Origin: Diospyros lotus
Taxonomy: Eukaryota; Streptophyta; Magnoliopsida; Ericales; Ebenaceae
Direction of reading: 5' to 3'
Length of the DNA: 64,000 bases
Assembly: GCF_014633365.1 (NCBI RefSeq)
Contig: NC_068347.1
Coordinates: 33,522,116 to 33,586,115, forward strand
In this document: in pieces, positions 21,801 to 33,739 of the stretch
How positions within the stretch are numbered: the stretch's first letter is position 1
How the letters are laid out: each line of letters starts with the position of its first letter
Notes under the pieces: generated by a model
What the model was told of the DNA's origin: nothing
Database searches by the model: none
Seen by the model: only the letters and a program-made list of their open reading frames with translations
Position numbers and translations under genes: made by a program

Positions 21801-23061
21801 TGTGGCAGAGTGGGAATGATTTGTGGCCATTTTGACCACTATCAGGAGTTTTTTTTTCTTTTTCTTGATGTTACAATGCAGAAGATTTGCTTTTGTCAGT
21901 TTTATGATAGCGTTGAACACGTAAAGTACCCGTTTACTTTAATGATTACTTATCCTTGTCTTGAAATTGCAGGGTGATCGCCTCTATGCCACCCAAGAAG
22001 CAGACTCGCACTCATTGTTCATGGAGCTTTCTCGTTTATTTTTTAATGGAAATCCTGATTTGCACTTAGCAAATTTTCTTCACATGATTACCACAATGGC
22101 AGAATCAGGCTCCAACGAGGAGCAGACTGACTTTTTCATTTTGAACAGTCAGAAGGTGCCAAAGCTTCCCAAAGCTGAATTAGTCTGGTGCCTTCCATCC
22201 ATTCCTTCATCAAAAGAGAATGATGAAACGACCCCGGCAAGTTGTGATTCAACCATTATCAATGAGCAAGGTCCTTCAGAACTTGACTACTCAGGTTGGC
22301 CTCCACTGGACTGGAGAAGTGCACCATGTTTCAGTTTGGCTCGTGCATGTCAATCGAAGGCACAGACAGCAAATCCACCTCCAGCCAGTAGCCCGCAAGT
22401 TACAGGGGATATTTCTGAAGGAAAGAATGCACAAACAGATCGTGCAATTCCAATGGAGATCGGTGCTGATTGGACGATAGAAGGTCATTCTGCTGCAACT
22501 ACAATGACAGTAGTGATACCCGACTCTGAAGCTTCAGGAGATCAGTGCAATCTGGTCACTTCTGCTATAGATGCTGCACGCAACTCCTCTGGTATGGTTA
22601 GCCCATCTGATGACCGGAACTTAGGATCATCCGTCACTGAGAGGCATCAACTTTCTTTTGGCACGCCCAATCCACATCAAGCCATGTTAACTGGGAGACT
22701 CGGAGAACAAGTAGCTTTCAATCACTTTGTCAGGAACGCAGGTGAGACTGTTGTGACATGGGTCAACAAAAATTTCGAGTCTGGATTACCCTACGACATT
22801 GTCATAGGAGATGATGATCAGAGTAGAGAGTACATAGAAGTTAAATCAACCAAGTCTGCAAGAAAGGACTGGTTTGCCATAACCGCGAGAGAGTGGCAGT
22901 TTGCAACTCTGAAACCTGAATCTTTCAGCATTGCGCACGTCGTCCTATTGGGCAACGACATGGCGAGGATCAGAGTATTCAAGAACCCTGTCAAGCTATG
23001 CCAGTCGGGCAAGCTGCAACTGGCTGTCTTGGTCCCGAAGCGTTTTTCATCCCGAACCTGA
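18872..23061 (+). CDS. NOV: NO VEIN-like protein, C-terminal five exons (partial at 5' side)
   Basis: Exons: 18872-18984, 20191-20590, 20671-20988, 21376-21633 and 21973-23061 (stop TGA). All junctions are GT-AG and the phases fit, giving 725 residues. The last exon ends in a DUF3883 (NOV C-terminal) domain at about 22690-23045, with a GRLGEQVAF helix, PYDIVI and YIEVKST. The Asp and the ExK are placed as in PD-(D/E)XK nuclease folds. Arabidopsis NO VEIN is a large plant-specific nuclear protein of over 2,700 residues needed for leaf vascular development, so about three quarters of the protein is missing. The missing exons are absent from the 18.9 kb to the left, which is filled by transposons. 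Either they lie beyond that nest, making a giant intron, or the gene is truncated. A low-complexity linker (about 22200-22680) precedes the domain. Confidence 0.85.
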
Positions 23062-24479
23062 ATTCACCTCCATTTTTCTTGTGATACCCAATAATCAAAG
23101 GATGTCCTTGAAGGAAGTTGCATAAATGTGGGGTCTGTGCCAACACAAATGCCAATGGTAAGGTGCTTGACTTCCACATCAAATCCCAATTCTTTCCATG
23201 ACTCAAACCCTAGAAGGTATGGGATCTTGTTGACTCTTAATTCCGGTTGTAACAACAGTTCTACTGATTTGGGTACTAGTTTTGTGGGTGTTATTGTATT
23301 GTATAGTTTAGTTATACTGGAATTTGTGAAGATTGAAAATGTGGGCAATTGGGGCCAGTGGATTTGCTATTACAAGTTATATAATCTCTGTGAAACAGTA
23401 GGAATTCTTTCAGAAACATCTTTTGGAAGATCATCGCCAGTTCTTGGGCAGAATGTGCAAATGGAAACAGCTCTCCTTTTGTTATTTGGATATCAAATCT
23501 GTTCTTTTGACACTGTTGTGATTGGACACACACTTGTTTGTGAAATTAAAGGGCAATTCTCTGCTACCTAACACACTACTTTAGAGAGAGAGATATATAC
23601 AATTAGAATGATGTGCTTTACAAATGAAATGTTCGCATAACAGTCAACCTTTGTGTATGTAAAATAGCCTTTTTGAGTTATCACACCGTATATGTACTAA
23701 TACTCACAAATTTTATATTAAATGTCTTATACTTTTAAAAGGGTAAAATATTTATTAGAAAAGAAAATAATAATTCTATCTAATAATTTGTGAAATCTAA
23801 TGTAAGGGTATTTTTGTCTTTTTATGTAATAAACTCAAACTCGGCAATTTCTAAATCATTATTTAACCGAGAATAATAATTGTGAAATTCAAAACACAAA
23901 CATGGTTTTCATTTTATTCAAAAAAATGATTTTTAATATGAAATCAAATTAAAAATTTTGGACCAAACGAGGTTTGATGTTAATCTAATCAATCAATGCC
24001 TTTTTTATCATATTAAAGTCAATGCAGGGATATTTTGGACATTTTGTGATAAAATATATATTTTTTTAATTCATATATTTGCACATTTTTTCATTTAAAT
24101 ATTTAATTTTTTTGTTATTTCAATTGTACTCTTGAATTATATAATTTTAAATTAATTATATTCTTAATTTTTTTATTATTTTAATTATATTCTTAAAATA
24201 TATTTACTTAACTCTAAATTATATAATTTAATAATATAATTAAAATAATAAAAAAATAATTAACTTAAAATTACATAATTTAAGGGATAATTAAAACAAT
24301 AGCTAAATTGAAAAAAAGTGCAAATACAGGGGCTATTTGGCCCATTTAATGTTGTAATTTCGGCCAACAAGCTCGGTGAAAATATCACAATCCCAGTTTC
24401 AAAACCCTCCCCACCTATCTCTATTGTCTTCGCCATAGCTCGAAAACCAGAGATCATCCCTCCGTTTCCCGTACCACAA
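23062..24479. other. intergenic spacer between the NO VEIN-like and mS26-like genes
   Basis: The first few hundred bases are probably 3' untranslated sequence of the NO VEIN-like gene. From 23690 to 24310 it is very AT-rich with no recognisable repeat boundary. The leader of the next gene lies immediately before 24480. Short frames here show no family features. Confidence 0.6.
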
Positions 24480-27335
24480 ATGGCAGCGATGCGTAGTTCC
24501 CTCCGATCGCAATCCCCGAAACTTCAACACCTCGTCCAGACCTTCCGGCCACTCTCCTCCGCCGCTGCCGTCGTCTCCGGCGATCACCACCGGTCACCGC
24601 CCAACCACAGGTTCCGGCCACCGAACGAGTTCCTCAACAGCTGGAAGCCGCCCAAGGATCCGAAAGAGGCTGAGGCCAATCTCGCCGAGCTGCGGCGGGA
24701 CTATGCCAAGCAGGTGAAGCAGCTCCGCAAGGAGTACATAGAGGAGATGGAGTTGCAGCGGCTGGAGAAGCAGCGCAAGGATGAGGCCCGCCGCGAGGCC
24801 ATTCGTGCCGCCAACGAGGAGCGGAGGGCTGCCAAGGCCGCCTCCAGGAAGGTCATAGCCGCTCAACGAGAGATCGCCCTGGAAGAGTTCCGCCAAACCC
24901 TAGTATGTTTGTTGCACTTATTCCACACCCGACCAGTTTTGCTATTTTGTTGATGTTCTTATTAGAAATGTTGGGAAAAGAAAGAATTGGGATACACTAA
25001 TATCTATCAAAAAAGAAAGGGAAATTGATTTACTCTAAATTGATCCCATATGTGATTTGATCTGGTATGAAAGAAACGAGAGATGGGCTAGGCAATCTGA
25101 TAGGAAGATTCGACAAATGCTCTCAAGTAGGGTCAGAATTACTCCCTTTAGGCAGATATTGTCTCTTCCATCCTACGGACCTCCTTTGAAAATATATCTA
25201 TCCCGGAATCCCTAACATGTGTTACCTAGAGAAAGAACCTAAAGAGAGAACAAAGTAATTAACGAGCAGGAACTCCACCTTACAACCCAAACTGAAGTCA
25301 ACTCCCAACCAATGAGTATTTCCCCATAGGAATGACTGAAGTGTTCCTAAGATTGATCTTAAGACATGAAAGATTCTGGCAAGTATACAAGAATGGATCA
25401 AGCAGCTTTCCAATCAGCAGCATTTACATCTTGATATTGTTTTGTATGATTAACTTCTTGAAGATTAAAGTGTCTTCCCTCTTCCTAAAACTTTTATCGT
25501 TTTAAGAATATGATTAATCATTTTTCTGTACCGAGTTATTAGATTATTAGCATACTTGCTATTAATGTTTTCTTAAATAGTTTAGTTGTATTTTATAAAT
25601 TCATTCTTATATTGTTGGTCTCACTATCACTTCTTGCCTGTGAGTCCTTGCCTTGAGAAGCTTTGCTGCTTCCTCTCTCACTCCCACTTTGTGTCTTGGC
25701 TTGGCTTGCTCATTTCTACTCCCACTTTATACCTTAAAGGGCTCGCACCAAGGAGCCTTATTTGAGGGTTTATTCTTTGAACCATACATTTTGATATTTC
25801 TCTGGTCAGTCAAAGTATTATAGAGGAGTGGTTTCTGTCTTTACAGTAGACTGCTAATTTATCTGAGACCTGTAGTTAGGTTGTTAAAGATCAAGTTAAT
25901 CTGTTATCAGGAACATGTAGATATGTGATCGAGTTTGTAAGGTTACAAAGGCATTCTAATTATCTGCCTGAGAAACAACTATAGTTTAAATTTGTATGTC
26001 CTGACCTACTGTGAAGTTGGAGGATGTCATGATCAGTAGAATTAGGAGATAGGAGATGGTAGAAAACAGTTCAAGTTATTTCGACTGCAATTATCACAGT
26101 TACAGTTGTTGTAGCAAACTACTACAATTGTAATAAGCTGTTAGTAGAATCTGTTACAACTGTAATAAGCTGTTACTAGAATATGTTACAATGTAACCAA
26201 TTAATTGTTGTGGATATATATAAGGCTATGCTACTTTGTTCCAAGACGTTATGAATGAATTGATTTCAAGTTTTTTCATTTTCTCTCTAACCATTCTCTG
26301 CTTCCCTTTATTTTTCTCTGTTTTCTCTCGAATTCTTCTCATCTCTCTCTCTTTCTTTCTTCTTCCATTACTGTCAACTAGAACCCTAGATTCGAAACCT
26401 AGGGTCCTGACAGAGGATTTGAAAAAACTGTGACTGGTTTAATTCGCTTCTTATGGGAAAAAATGAATTGGTCTTTTTTTCTGATAAGATGCTAATTCCC
26501 TTTTTTTCAGAAAATTTGGTGGTTTCCTAACTGCAACTAGCATTCTTGTAGTTTCTCATTGAAAAATATTTGGTGTGAATGTCCTGATATGCTTTAGAGT
26601 TTGACTACTGAAGAGATCTAGTTGGTTTATTTCTCATCTTATGTATGTAACAAACTATGGACTTGATTATCATTTTTGCATTCTATCTGAATGGAAAAAT
26701 TGGTATTGAACCGTGAATCATTATTTTTTGATTATATATCTCCAATTTCCAGTGTATGTATGCGGACAGGAGCAGAGTGCAGCAAAAGATGTCTGCTCTT
26801 TTGTTATGGTAGCTTCTGCTGAATATGAACAAAAATATATTTGTAATATAGTTGTATGATGGTCGTAGTGCAATGCAACTCTTTCTGGATAAAAGATTTA
26901 GGAGGATTTGTGTGGGATACTGCAACAAATCTGCTATAGAATGTATGTGCACTTGATGTATCTGAATTAGGATGTATATAGATAATCACCTTGTGCCATT
27001 GTGCATAACCTATCCTTTGGTGGATCTATTTTCCTGGATGGAGATGCTTGCTTGAAGCTCATTTTACCCCCTCTACTATTTCTTTGGTTGCCTCTTGTGC
27101 TGTCTTCTTGGTTGTTCTCACACTCATTCCATATCCTGACACATTTCAATTTGTCTGGATCTAGTTGAAAGAAAGAGCACAGAAGCTTGAATATTGGAGG
27201 ATGAAACAAAATCAAATTGAGGACAAGAAGAAAGAAAAGAATGAGGTTCTGCATCGGCAAAGTTCAATGTGGGTAGATGAAGCCGACCTTGAGAAGAAGA
27301 TTCTGGAAGCGATTGTTGATACTACTCCCCTTTGA
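24480..27335 (+). CDS. small coiled-coil protein, likely mitochondrial ribosomal protein mS26-like
   Basis: Two exons: 24480-24902 (141 codons, GC-rich) and 27165-27335 (56 codons plus TGA), with a phase-0 GT-AG intron, give 197 residues. The ATG at 24480 is chosen over an upstream in-frame ATG (24318) because the segment before it is AT-rich and the protein then opens with an Arg/Ser-rich, acid-poor start typical of mitochondrial targeting. A long charged helix follows (about residues 50-175, rich in Glu, Arg, Lys and Ala). The C-terminus has W-x-x-E-x-D-L-E-x-x-I-x-x-A-I, like the end of the MRP-S26 family, where a helix binds the small mitoribosomal subunit. The family call rests on layout and the C-terminal motif only. 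Plant databases often label similar proteins golgin-like because of the coiled coil. Confidence 0.65.
24903..27164 (+). other. intron of the mS26-like gene
   Basis: Donor GTATGT and acceptor CTAG. Apart from the solo LTR at 26025-26412 I saw no exon or recognisable element. A segment at about 25610-25790 is unlike its AT-rich surroundings (several CTTGCC/CTTGGC motifs) but has no boundaries I can define. Confidence 0.7.
26025..26412 (+). mobile_element. solo LTR (388 bp) in the intron of the mS26-like gene
   Basis: Begins TGTCATGATC and ends GGGTCCTGACA, with exact GAGGA duplications at 26020-26024 and 26413-26417. It has a TATA-like GGATATATATAAGG near 26212-26225 followed by a CT-rich stretch, as expected of U3-R-U5 in plus orientation. 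A roughly 34-bp unit (TGTAATAAGCTGTTA core) is repeated near 26130-26192. The CT-rich part and TATA box keep the features of a plant retrotransposon promoter inside a host intron, in the same direction as the gene. Confidence 0.9.
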
Positions 27336-29241
27336 TTTACATCTTTTGTTAGAATTCAACATGATGATAGGAACTCTCAGATGAAATAGATGAGGCGACT
27401 TTTTCTTTCCCTTCCATTTGCAATATTTTTCAGTGTTTTGAGATAGATGAAGCAACTTCTTCTAGCCAGTCCATTTGCAATATTATCTGTGGCATGATTA
27501 ACACCGTTTCTTCTGACACCCAGTTGCTTTTTATGGTTTCTACTTACATTTATAGTCATTTAAATTCTTCTCCACTTTCAAGGATGAAGCTAAGGTATCT
27601 GCAATAATGGTGAGTCATACTAAAAGTACATAACAGATGTTACTTTTGAGGCCTCTTGTGCATGGTTTACTTTCTCTCTGAGCGAGTGTTTTTACATGTT
27701 TTATTTCAGTAGAGCAATCACGAGGTTTTAGGCTTAGAACTTGTAGACTCTTAACCTGAAACTCCGTTAACTCTAAACCTTGAACACTGAACTTGCCCTC
27801 AAAATTTCTTCTGCCTTATTAGTTATTCCTTCGTAATCATAATGATGCATGATTACTGATGAGCAAGTGATGATACTTATAATTTAAGCCTATCTGCGAT
27901 ACACTATTTCCCACCCAAAGGTAAACTGCAGAAAAATTTTAGGGCACTGAAAACTTTTTCATCTTTTGTTTACTTTTTGTGATGAGAAAAATAATAAGGC
28001 CAGGAATTGATTGGTACATGGATAAGTGTATCTGATCTGAACCAGGTTGGTAATTCATTTTTGAGATCCAATATGTAATAAGATAGTGTTTGTTAAATAT
28101 AAGCTGAAAAAAGTGACATAAAAAAAGTATTTCAAAGTAAAGTGTTTTTTATTATATTTGTTAAATTTATTTGATAATTTTTGAAAAAAATTACGTAATT
28201 TCTTATTTTAAATTGTTCAGATAAATTTATTTTGAACTTTATAAATAAGAAAAAAGGACATATATGTCCCACAATGCATTATAAAAAATTTAACAATCTA
28301 ATAAAAATTTTAAAATACTTTCTAATCATATCTTGGTTACTACATATTTTGCTTTAAAAAATATTTTAACATAATCTTAGAATTTATGTCCCCTCGTGGA
28401 CATCCCACACCACCGAGCCCCAACACATGGTGTGGGAGATAAATCGGGAAATTTAATGGTCCTCGATTTCGATTTCAAAACAACACTCTAACCATTCATA
28501 CTATCTTATCTTGTTCATTTTAACAAATACTATTTAAAATGTATTGCCTAATAATTGACAATTATTTTTTTAAATAAACAATTATGTAAAGATAATATTT
28601 AATGTAATGACAAATTTACTGAATATAAGTTAAAAATTATGAGTTCAAATCTTCTTAATAGAGTTCATTTTTGTTTTTCAAGACAATATATAATGGAGGG
28701 TGTTTTGAATACTCAATAGAACATAACTTCTCACTTGAATGCTAAACTAATTGAATTGGCTAATACAAACCATGCTGCCCATAGCAATTAAAATCCTCAA
28801 TGTGTGACAGATGACATAATATACATTGGAACTGCCTATATTATGTGCAGCTAACAAATGACCCAGTTAATGCTGGCAATGGGCAGAAACATAAACTAAG
28901 ACCACCCTGTGCATCAATGGGTCAGAAAACACATGAGCATTATCATCATCATCATCTAAAACAAATCAAAAGCCCCAGTGCTTCCAGGTTAAATTCAGCA
29001 GTTTTTAGAAGTCCGCAAAATTATGGTACAGTGGGACCACTAGTTTAACCTGAAGAACTACTACCATTACCATTCGACACCAACAAAATCAAATGTCATT
29101 TACTTTACATTGGTAAAGTTGGGTAGGAAAAGAAAACAAGCATAAAAAAGAATGAATTGCTGTTACTCGCTTAAGCTCAGATGCCCAAATCTAGCACCTA
29201 ACTCGCCTGAATAAGAGGGATAGTTTTGCCATCCAGTACTT
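27336..29241. other. intergenic spacer between convergent mS26-like and ceramidase genes
   Basis: It contains the 3' ends of the two convergent genes. A fragment at 27400-27520 repeats short CTTCTTCTAG/CCATTTGCAATATT motifs. From 28030 to 28700 it is AT-rich, with weak opposed TTTGTTAAA ends (28084 and about 28533) that do not amount to a supported element. No gene is seen. Confidence 0.6.
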
Positions 29242-30986
29242 CTATTGGGCCTTGGGTTTTTGAATCTTCACGTAGGGGAAGAATCCCATCAGGTGGACAA
29301 CTTTGGGACTCCAATTGCGTTGCTTAGCTCGGCAGTACATCAAGAATGTGTTGGCAAAATATGCGTTGAACCCCAAGAAGATGTGCCACAGAGCATGCCC
29401 TTGTGGATTGAAGTTCCAATTGTACATCTCCTTGCAGCACAGACGATCGCAAAGCCAGCAGATACTAGCAAGCAATAAGGTGATCAGATATAGCTTTGCA
29501 AGTTTCTTTGCAGATTGATCCTCTGTGTAAATGTAGTACTTGTACATCCGTGGAATGCAGATTAGGCAAAGGACCACGTAGTGCACCTTAAAACCAATTT
29601 CGAAACGAATCTTTGAATGCACAATGGCGAATGCTGCACCATAGATGAACAAGAAGGTGGGCATTGTACTCCGATAATGCCAATCTGGTGAGTAGAGGAT
29701 ATAGATATAGAGGAGCATTTCCCATACCATAGGTGTTTCATCGCATTGCTGCTGCCTGAAAATGAATCAAGCCATTATGATCTCATCAACTAATAATTTG
29801 ATTGAAAGGGTTGAGATTATTTAGTCATAATTTATTTTAAACAAATGCTGTTAAAAAAAAAAACACATATAGATGCTTGCCATTTTGCATTCTTATAGGC
29901 ACAAAAACAATGGCAATCACTTTATGTTGTAAAATCCCAAAATAAAAAGAGTTCAGGGCAAATAAATAGAATGCTGTGACTACGGACAACCAAGAGGTTC
30001 AGTAGAACTTGATAGCCAATGCATATTCAATACAGATATTTGTATAGGAAATTTTATCTGAAATCGGTACCAATACTCTTCCGAGCAAGGATAAATGCCT
30101 CATACCTACCAAATATATCTGCAACTTAATGATAGTTTTCTATATAAATGAAGAGCATCGCATGAAGCACACCTTGCACCTTTGACATGGCATTTAGAAT
30201 ACAGCATTAGAGTATAATTACTTTAACACAGCCTCAAATACTTTGACTATGTCATTTTGAGGATAAGCATCGTGTTCAACTTATGTAACAAAAGAGAACA
30301 GAAAAAGGACACAGCTAAAGGAAGCAATATGGTCTGAAATATAACCCTCAGATTCATTGAATTAATTTTAATTTCAAGTGTGGGAAAAATGGTCCCTCTC
30401 TTATCTTTAGTTGATTTTCCCACATGTTTCAGTTAGTGCCAAAGAGCCCTGTTGTTTTCATCTGAAAACTTCCAGTAACATGACCTCCTACACGCTAGTG
30501 TTGGGTAGTACTCCCTTAGGGCACCTTTAAGTGCATAGAGAAAAAAATTAAAATTAAAATTAGCTCCAATTCTATTTCTTAATATAATCAACTTAATAGG
30601 CAGAGCAGCTAGAGGGCCATCAGGCAAAAACAGTTGTTTCCTCTTCTTTTTGAAATGAAAAGGCCCCATTCCATAAAGTACCAGAGTTAATCTGATCAGC
30701 AAAGTAGAGGACCATCAGAAGAATATACTTACACTCTGTGCAGCGTGGCATGGAATAGCATGCTCCCAATGGCTAGAATCATATTTGAGATGTGTAGGAC
30801 ACTAAATCGTTTCTCAAAGCGCTGCCTCAAGGCAATTACAAGACCTATGAATGCCAAAAGGATGCCAGGGGCATTTGAGATAGTGTTGTAAAACTCTGCA
30901 ATATAAGGAGAGCGAGCATAGTTCTGTTCACACCAATCAGTGGTGGATGTAACAGGGCCCCAGAAGCCTGATAACTCATCTGCCAT
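29242..30986 (-). CDS. ACER: alkaline ceramidase (alkaline phytoceramidase family)
   Basis: Two coding exons, 30986-30733 and 29755-29242, join in phase (GT/G splits a Val codon) to 255 residues, the usual length of plant alkaline ceramidases. The start MADELSGFWGPVTS and the motifs DWCEQNY, SNAPGI, FHATLHR then QQQCDETPMVWEM, and near the end ALWHIFLGFNAYFAN, are family hallmarks. The His residues and the Cys-Asp-Glu cluster correspond to the metal and catalytic site. Seven hydrophobic segments are expected; several are visible. The enzyme hydrolyses (phyto)ceramide to a sphingoid base and fatty acid in ER/Golgi membranes and controls ceramide levels. The leader continues upstream: an AG acceptor at 31079-31080 joins 92 bp of 5' UTR to a distant first exon, perhaps near 37930-38060. 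No defect seen. Confidence 0.93.
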
Positions 30987-31640
30987 TCTTCACTATTTAT
31001 GCCTATAGAATTATACTGCTACACCAGAGGATCTTGTATCAAGATGTCAATTGATTCCAAAAACAGGAAATTTTGTACCTGTAATGGCCATCAGAGAATA
31101 AAATAGATTAGGTTAATAAAAATAAAATAAAATCCTATACACCCAAAGCTGGATGACTGGATAAGAATATACTTGTTTGTCCTTAACTAGTCTTCTCTTG
31201 GCCAAGATGTGAGTTACATGTGTTGGCCTGACACATGTTAGCGATGCCCCTGCTAATGGGGATCAGATCAAGGGGCACTAAGGCTAACGTCTACCGCTTT
31301 TAGATACAATAATATCCCATCAAAGGTTCTCCTAAAACATTTTTCCAATACAAAATCTCAGCATCTAATCCATAACAATGATAATCCAATTAATGCAAAC
31401 AAAACTCATATATCATGCAACAATACCATAGCAGTTTCACATGATTAGATAATCATGACCAAATGAATAACAAAGGCTGGCTCCAATATCCTAAGTTCTA
31501 ATGATTTAAGGGCATAAATAGTTTCCACTTTATGTTGAATAAGGAGTTTAAAAATAGTTTTAAAAAAATTCATACAAAGTGAAATTCCAAAATATGCAAT
31601 TCTGTGGAAAAGAATAGATTCATGCAAGAGGATAGTAAAA

Positions 31641-31744
31641 AAAATAAAGTAATGCCATAATATAAATTGTCTACTCACGCCAAATTTGCCCAAAAATAAA
31701 GTAATGCCATAATATAAATTGTCTACTCATGCCAAATTTGCCCA
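31641..31744. repeat. 52-bp tandem duplication
   Basis: Two adjoining 52-bp copies (31641-31692 and 31693-31744) contain ATAAAGTAATGCCATAATAT and CCAAATTTGCCC and differ at essentially one base (CACGCC versus CATGCC), indicating a recent slip. Confidence 0.9.
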
Positions 31745-31942
31745 ATTTTTCACGCTCGCGTGAATTTGGATTATAATTTGTGAAAACTCTCTCCTCTCTC
31801 TCCCTTTCAAATCATACGATGAGAATCACCAATGATCTCTTTGCCGAAGTCCTAGAATAAACTCATGAAAAACCAACTCACAAGTAAACAACCATTCAAC
31901 ACCCAAATTTCTTCCATAGCCATTCTCTAACAATTTATGAAA

Positions 31943-32095
31943 GGACCATGCTACTTATACATCAAGGGCTACACACGCACACAAATGACTAAAATACCTC
32001 TCGCGCCTCACCGCCTTGGATGAGGGGTATTTTTGTCATTTTAACTGTATTGTGTAGCCTAAGGTATAGCCCAATGAGTACAAATAGCATTTTCC
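31943..32095. mobile_element. Mutator-like MITE, 153 bp, with exact 9-bp target duplication
   Basis: Flanks TTTATGAAA at 31934-31942 and 32096-32104 are identical 9-mers, the duplication length of Mutator-like elements. The ends GGACCATGCTACTTATAC and (inverted) GGAAAATGCTATTTGTAC are imperfect inverted repeats. Pairing runs nearly the whole length, with an especially good stem near the centre (31985-32039, ATGACTAAAATACC against its complement). It has no coding capacity. Confidence 0.85.
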
Positions 32096-32784
32096 TTTAT
32101 GAAATACAATGTAATTTGCTAAGCATGAAGTAAAATTAAATAATTTCGAGATTACTCCCGCAATCTCACCTGTGGGGGTGAAAAAGGTTCACAAGTGCAA
32201 ACCATATCACTGCACAATATCCTATTTTATTTTTTATTAACAAAAAGTGCATATTTATGATCTCGGTTTCATGTCATCTTTTTTTTTGTTGTTGTTGTAA
32301 ATTGTTACCTTTATTTTTAATTCAACAAAACATTCATAAAGACCAATTTTACAATGCATAAAATTTAGACTTACCCTGTTTTCAAAATACAGGTCACCAC
32401 TTCATCAAGTTTATGTAAAATGATAGTAAATAAACAACCCTAAATCATAGTTTGTTTTCAATACAACACCTAGACTTTCACTTTCCAGTCCATAGATATG
32501 TAACTTACCTTAAATCAAGCTCTTAAAAACACTATCCTCATCCTGGGGATCAAAGAAAACCATGCTTATTCCTGAGCAAGTGTCAAAATACCCATCACTG
32601 GACAATAGTGGAGCACACTGATAAAAGAAGCTAAGACATATATATTCAATCTCACATAATAGTCAATATATTCTAAAGATGCAACCATGGCAATTATTAT
32701 ACTCTAGAATGTAATAATTGAAGTCCATGTAACACGATCATACTAATTTTTACAAAATGAAGCAAACAATTAAGAGAATGTAAG

Positions 32785-32935
32785 GTTGTTCCTTTGTTAC
32801 TAGAAGCTCACTGGGTTTGAGTAGTGGAAATAGCATCTTTACAAAGCAAGGGTAAGCTTGCATAAAAAAACGACCCTCTCCTAACCCTAGTAAAGCAGGG
32901 AGCGTCATGCATTGGATGCACTCCTCTTATTGCGA
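32785..32935 (+). mobile_element. Au-like SINE remnant
   Basis: The sequence GGGTTTGAGTAGTGG..., then ACAAAGCAAGGGTAAG, CGACCCTCTCCTAACCC, and AGCGTCATGCATTGGATG follows the 3' body of plant Au-type tRNA-derived SINEs (box B-like GGTTCGA, TGCAAAGCAGGGGTAAG, GACCCT..CCCAGACCC, CGTGCACTGGGT). The start is decayed and no target duplication was identified. Confidence 0.6.
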
Positions 32936-32948
32936 TAACAATCCTGTA

Positions 32949-33538
32949 TGTTAGAATTTGTTTAGTATAGCTGTAAGTTTCTGTAAAATGGCAGATATGT
33001 TTGCAAGGAAATGTTTCACTCTTATGTTTTATGTGTTTAAAATGTAACGGAAATGCCTCTTGGGTTATTTCCGGTTAAGTCATGTATTTTCCTTATATTT
33101 ACATATTAGTCCTTTTAAGTTGTAACCGCCTCTATCTTTTATAAATAGAGGCGGGTAGGTTCTGTGAGGGAGAGCAGCAAGAGAGAGAATTCATATGTTG
33201 TATTCGCACATAACAGATAGAGAATAGAGAGAGCTAGTGCTCGGTCCTTTGTTTTCTTGAGAGAGGCTATAGATTAATAGCCTAAGCGTGTGCGAGGAAG
33301 AGATCAAGGAAGAAGTGCTGTAATCTTGTTCTTTGATAGTGGATTCTGTCAGCATCATCTGGCAGTCTGGATGTAGGGCAATTTCTTGCCTGAACCAGGA
33401 TAAGTCTTCTTGTTCTTCATTGTTTCTGTTTTGCATTTTAATCTGTTTTACTTTTCTTTTAGTTTCTATCTCTATCGGGTGAGCATTTGGGTGAGAGAGA
33501 GGTTTTAATTGTGTGAGGATTAGATCCAAAACTCAACA
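32949..33538 (+). mobile_element. copia-type solo LTR (590 bp)
   Basis: Begins TGTTAGAATTTG and ends CCAAAACTCAACA, with exact CTGTA duplications at 32944-32948 and 33539-33543. A TATA-like TTTATAAATAGAGG lies near 33138-33151, and the sequence after it has GAGAGAG-rich leader-like content. No internal element sequence is left. It lies antisense to the ceramidase gene, in the presumed leader intron. The short frame on the other strand (33191-33529) is not a gene. Confidence 0.9.
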
Positions 33539-33739
33539 CTGTAGATGCAGCACAAATGAATGCAGAAAAATAATAAACACATACACCAATAAAAACTGAA
33601 TGTTAATGTGGTTCTACATAACCTGCTTTCATCAACAAGTAAAACTATATTAGTTTCACTATAATAAAGGAGATATTACAAATTTGAGACATTTGCCAAC
33701 AGTATCCTATAAATTTGAGACCAAATCAAAATACCCTAA

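Noticed and set aside
21634..21819. Continuation of the NO VEIN-like reading frame past exon 21376-21633
   Set aside because: A GTATGT donor ends the exon, and the next exon at 21973 continues the family sequence in phase; the extra frame is intron read-through.
24318..24479. N-terminal extension of the mS26-like protein from an upstream in-frame ATG
   Set aside because: The extension lies in AT-rich leader sequence; the downstream ATG at 24480 gives a typical targeting-type N-terminus.
28083..28535. A hAT-type MITE with TTTGTTAAA ends
   Set aside because: The inverted match is short and AT-rich, and no 8-bp flank duplication is seen.
33191..33529. 112-codon minus-strand frame
   Set aside because: It lies entirely inside the copia solo LTR defined by exact CTGTA duplications and has no protein features.
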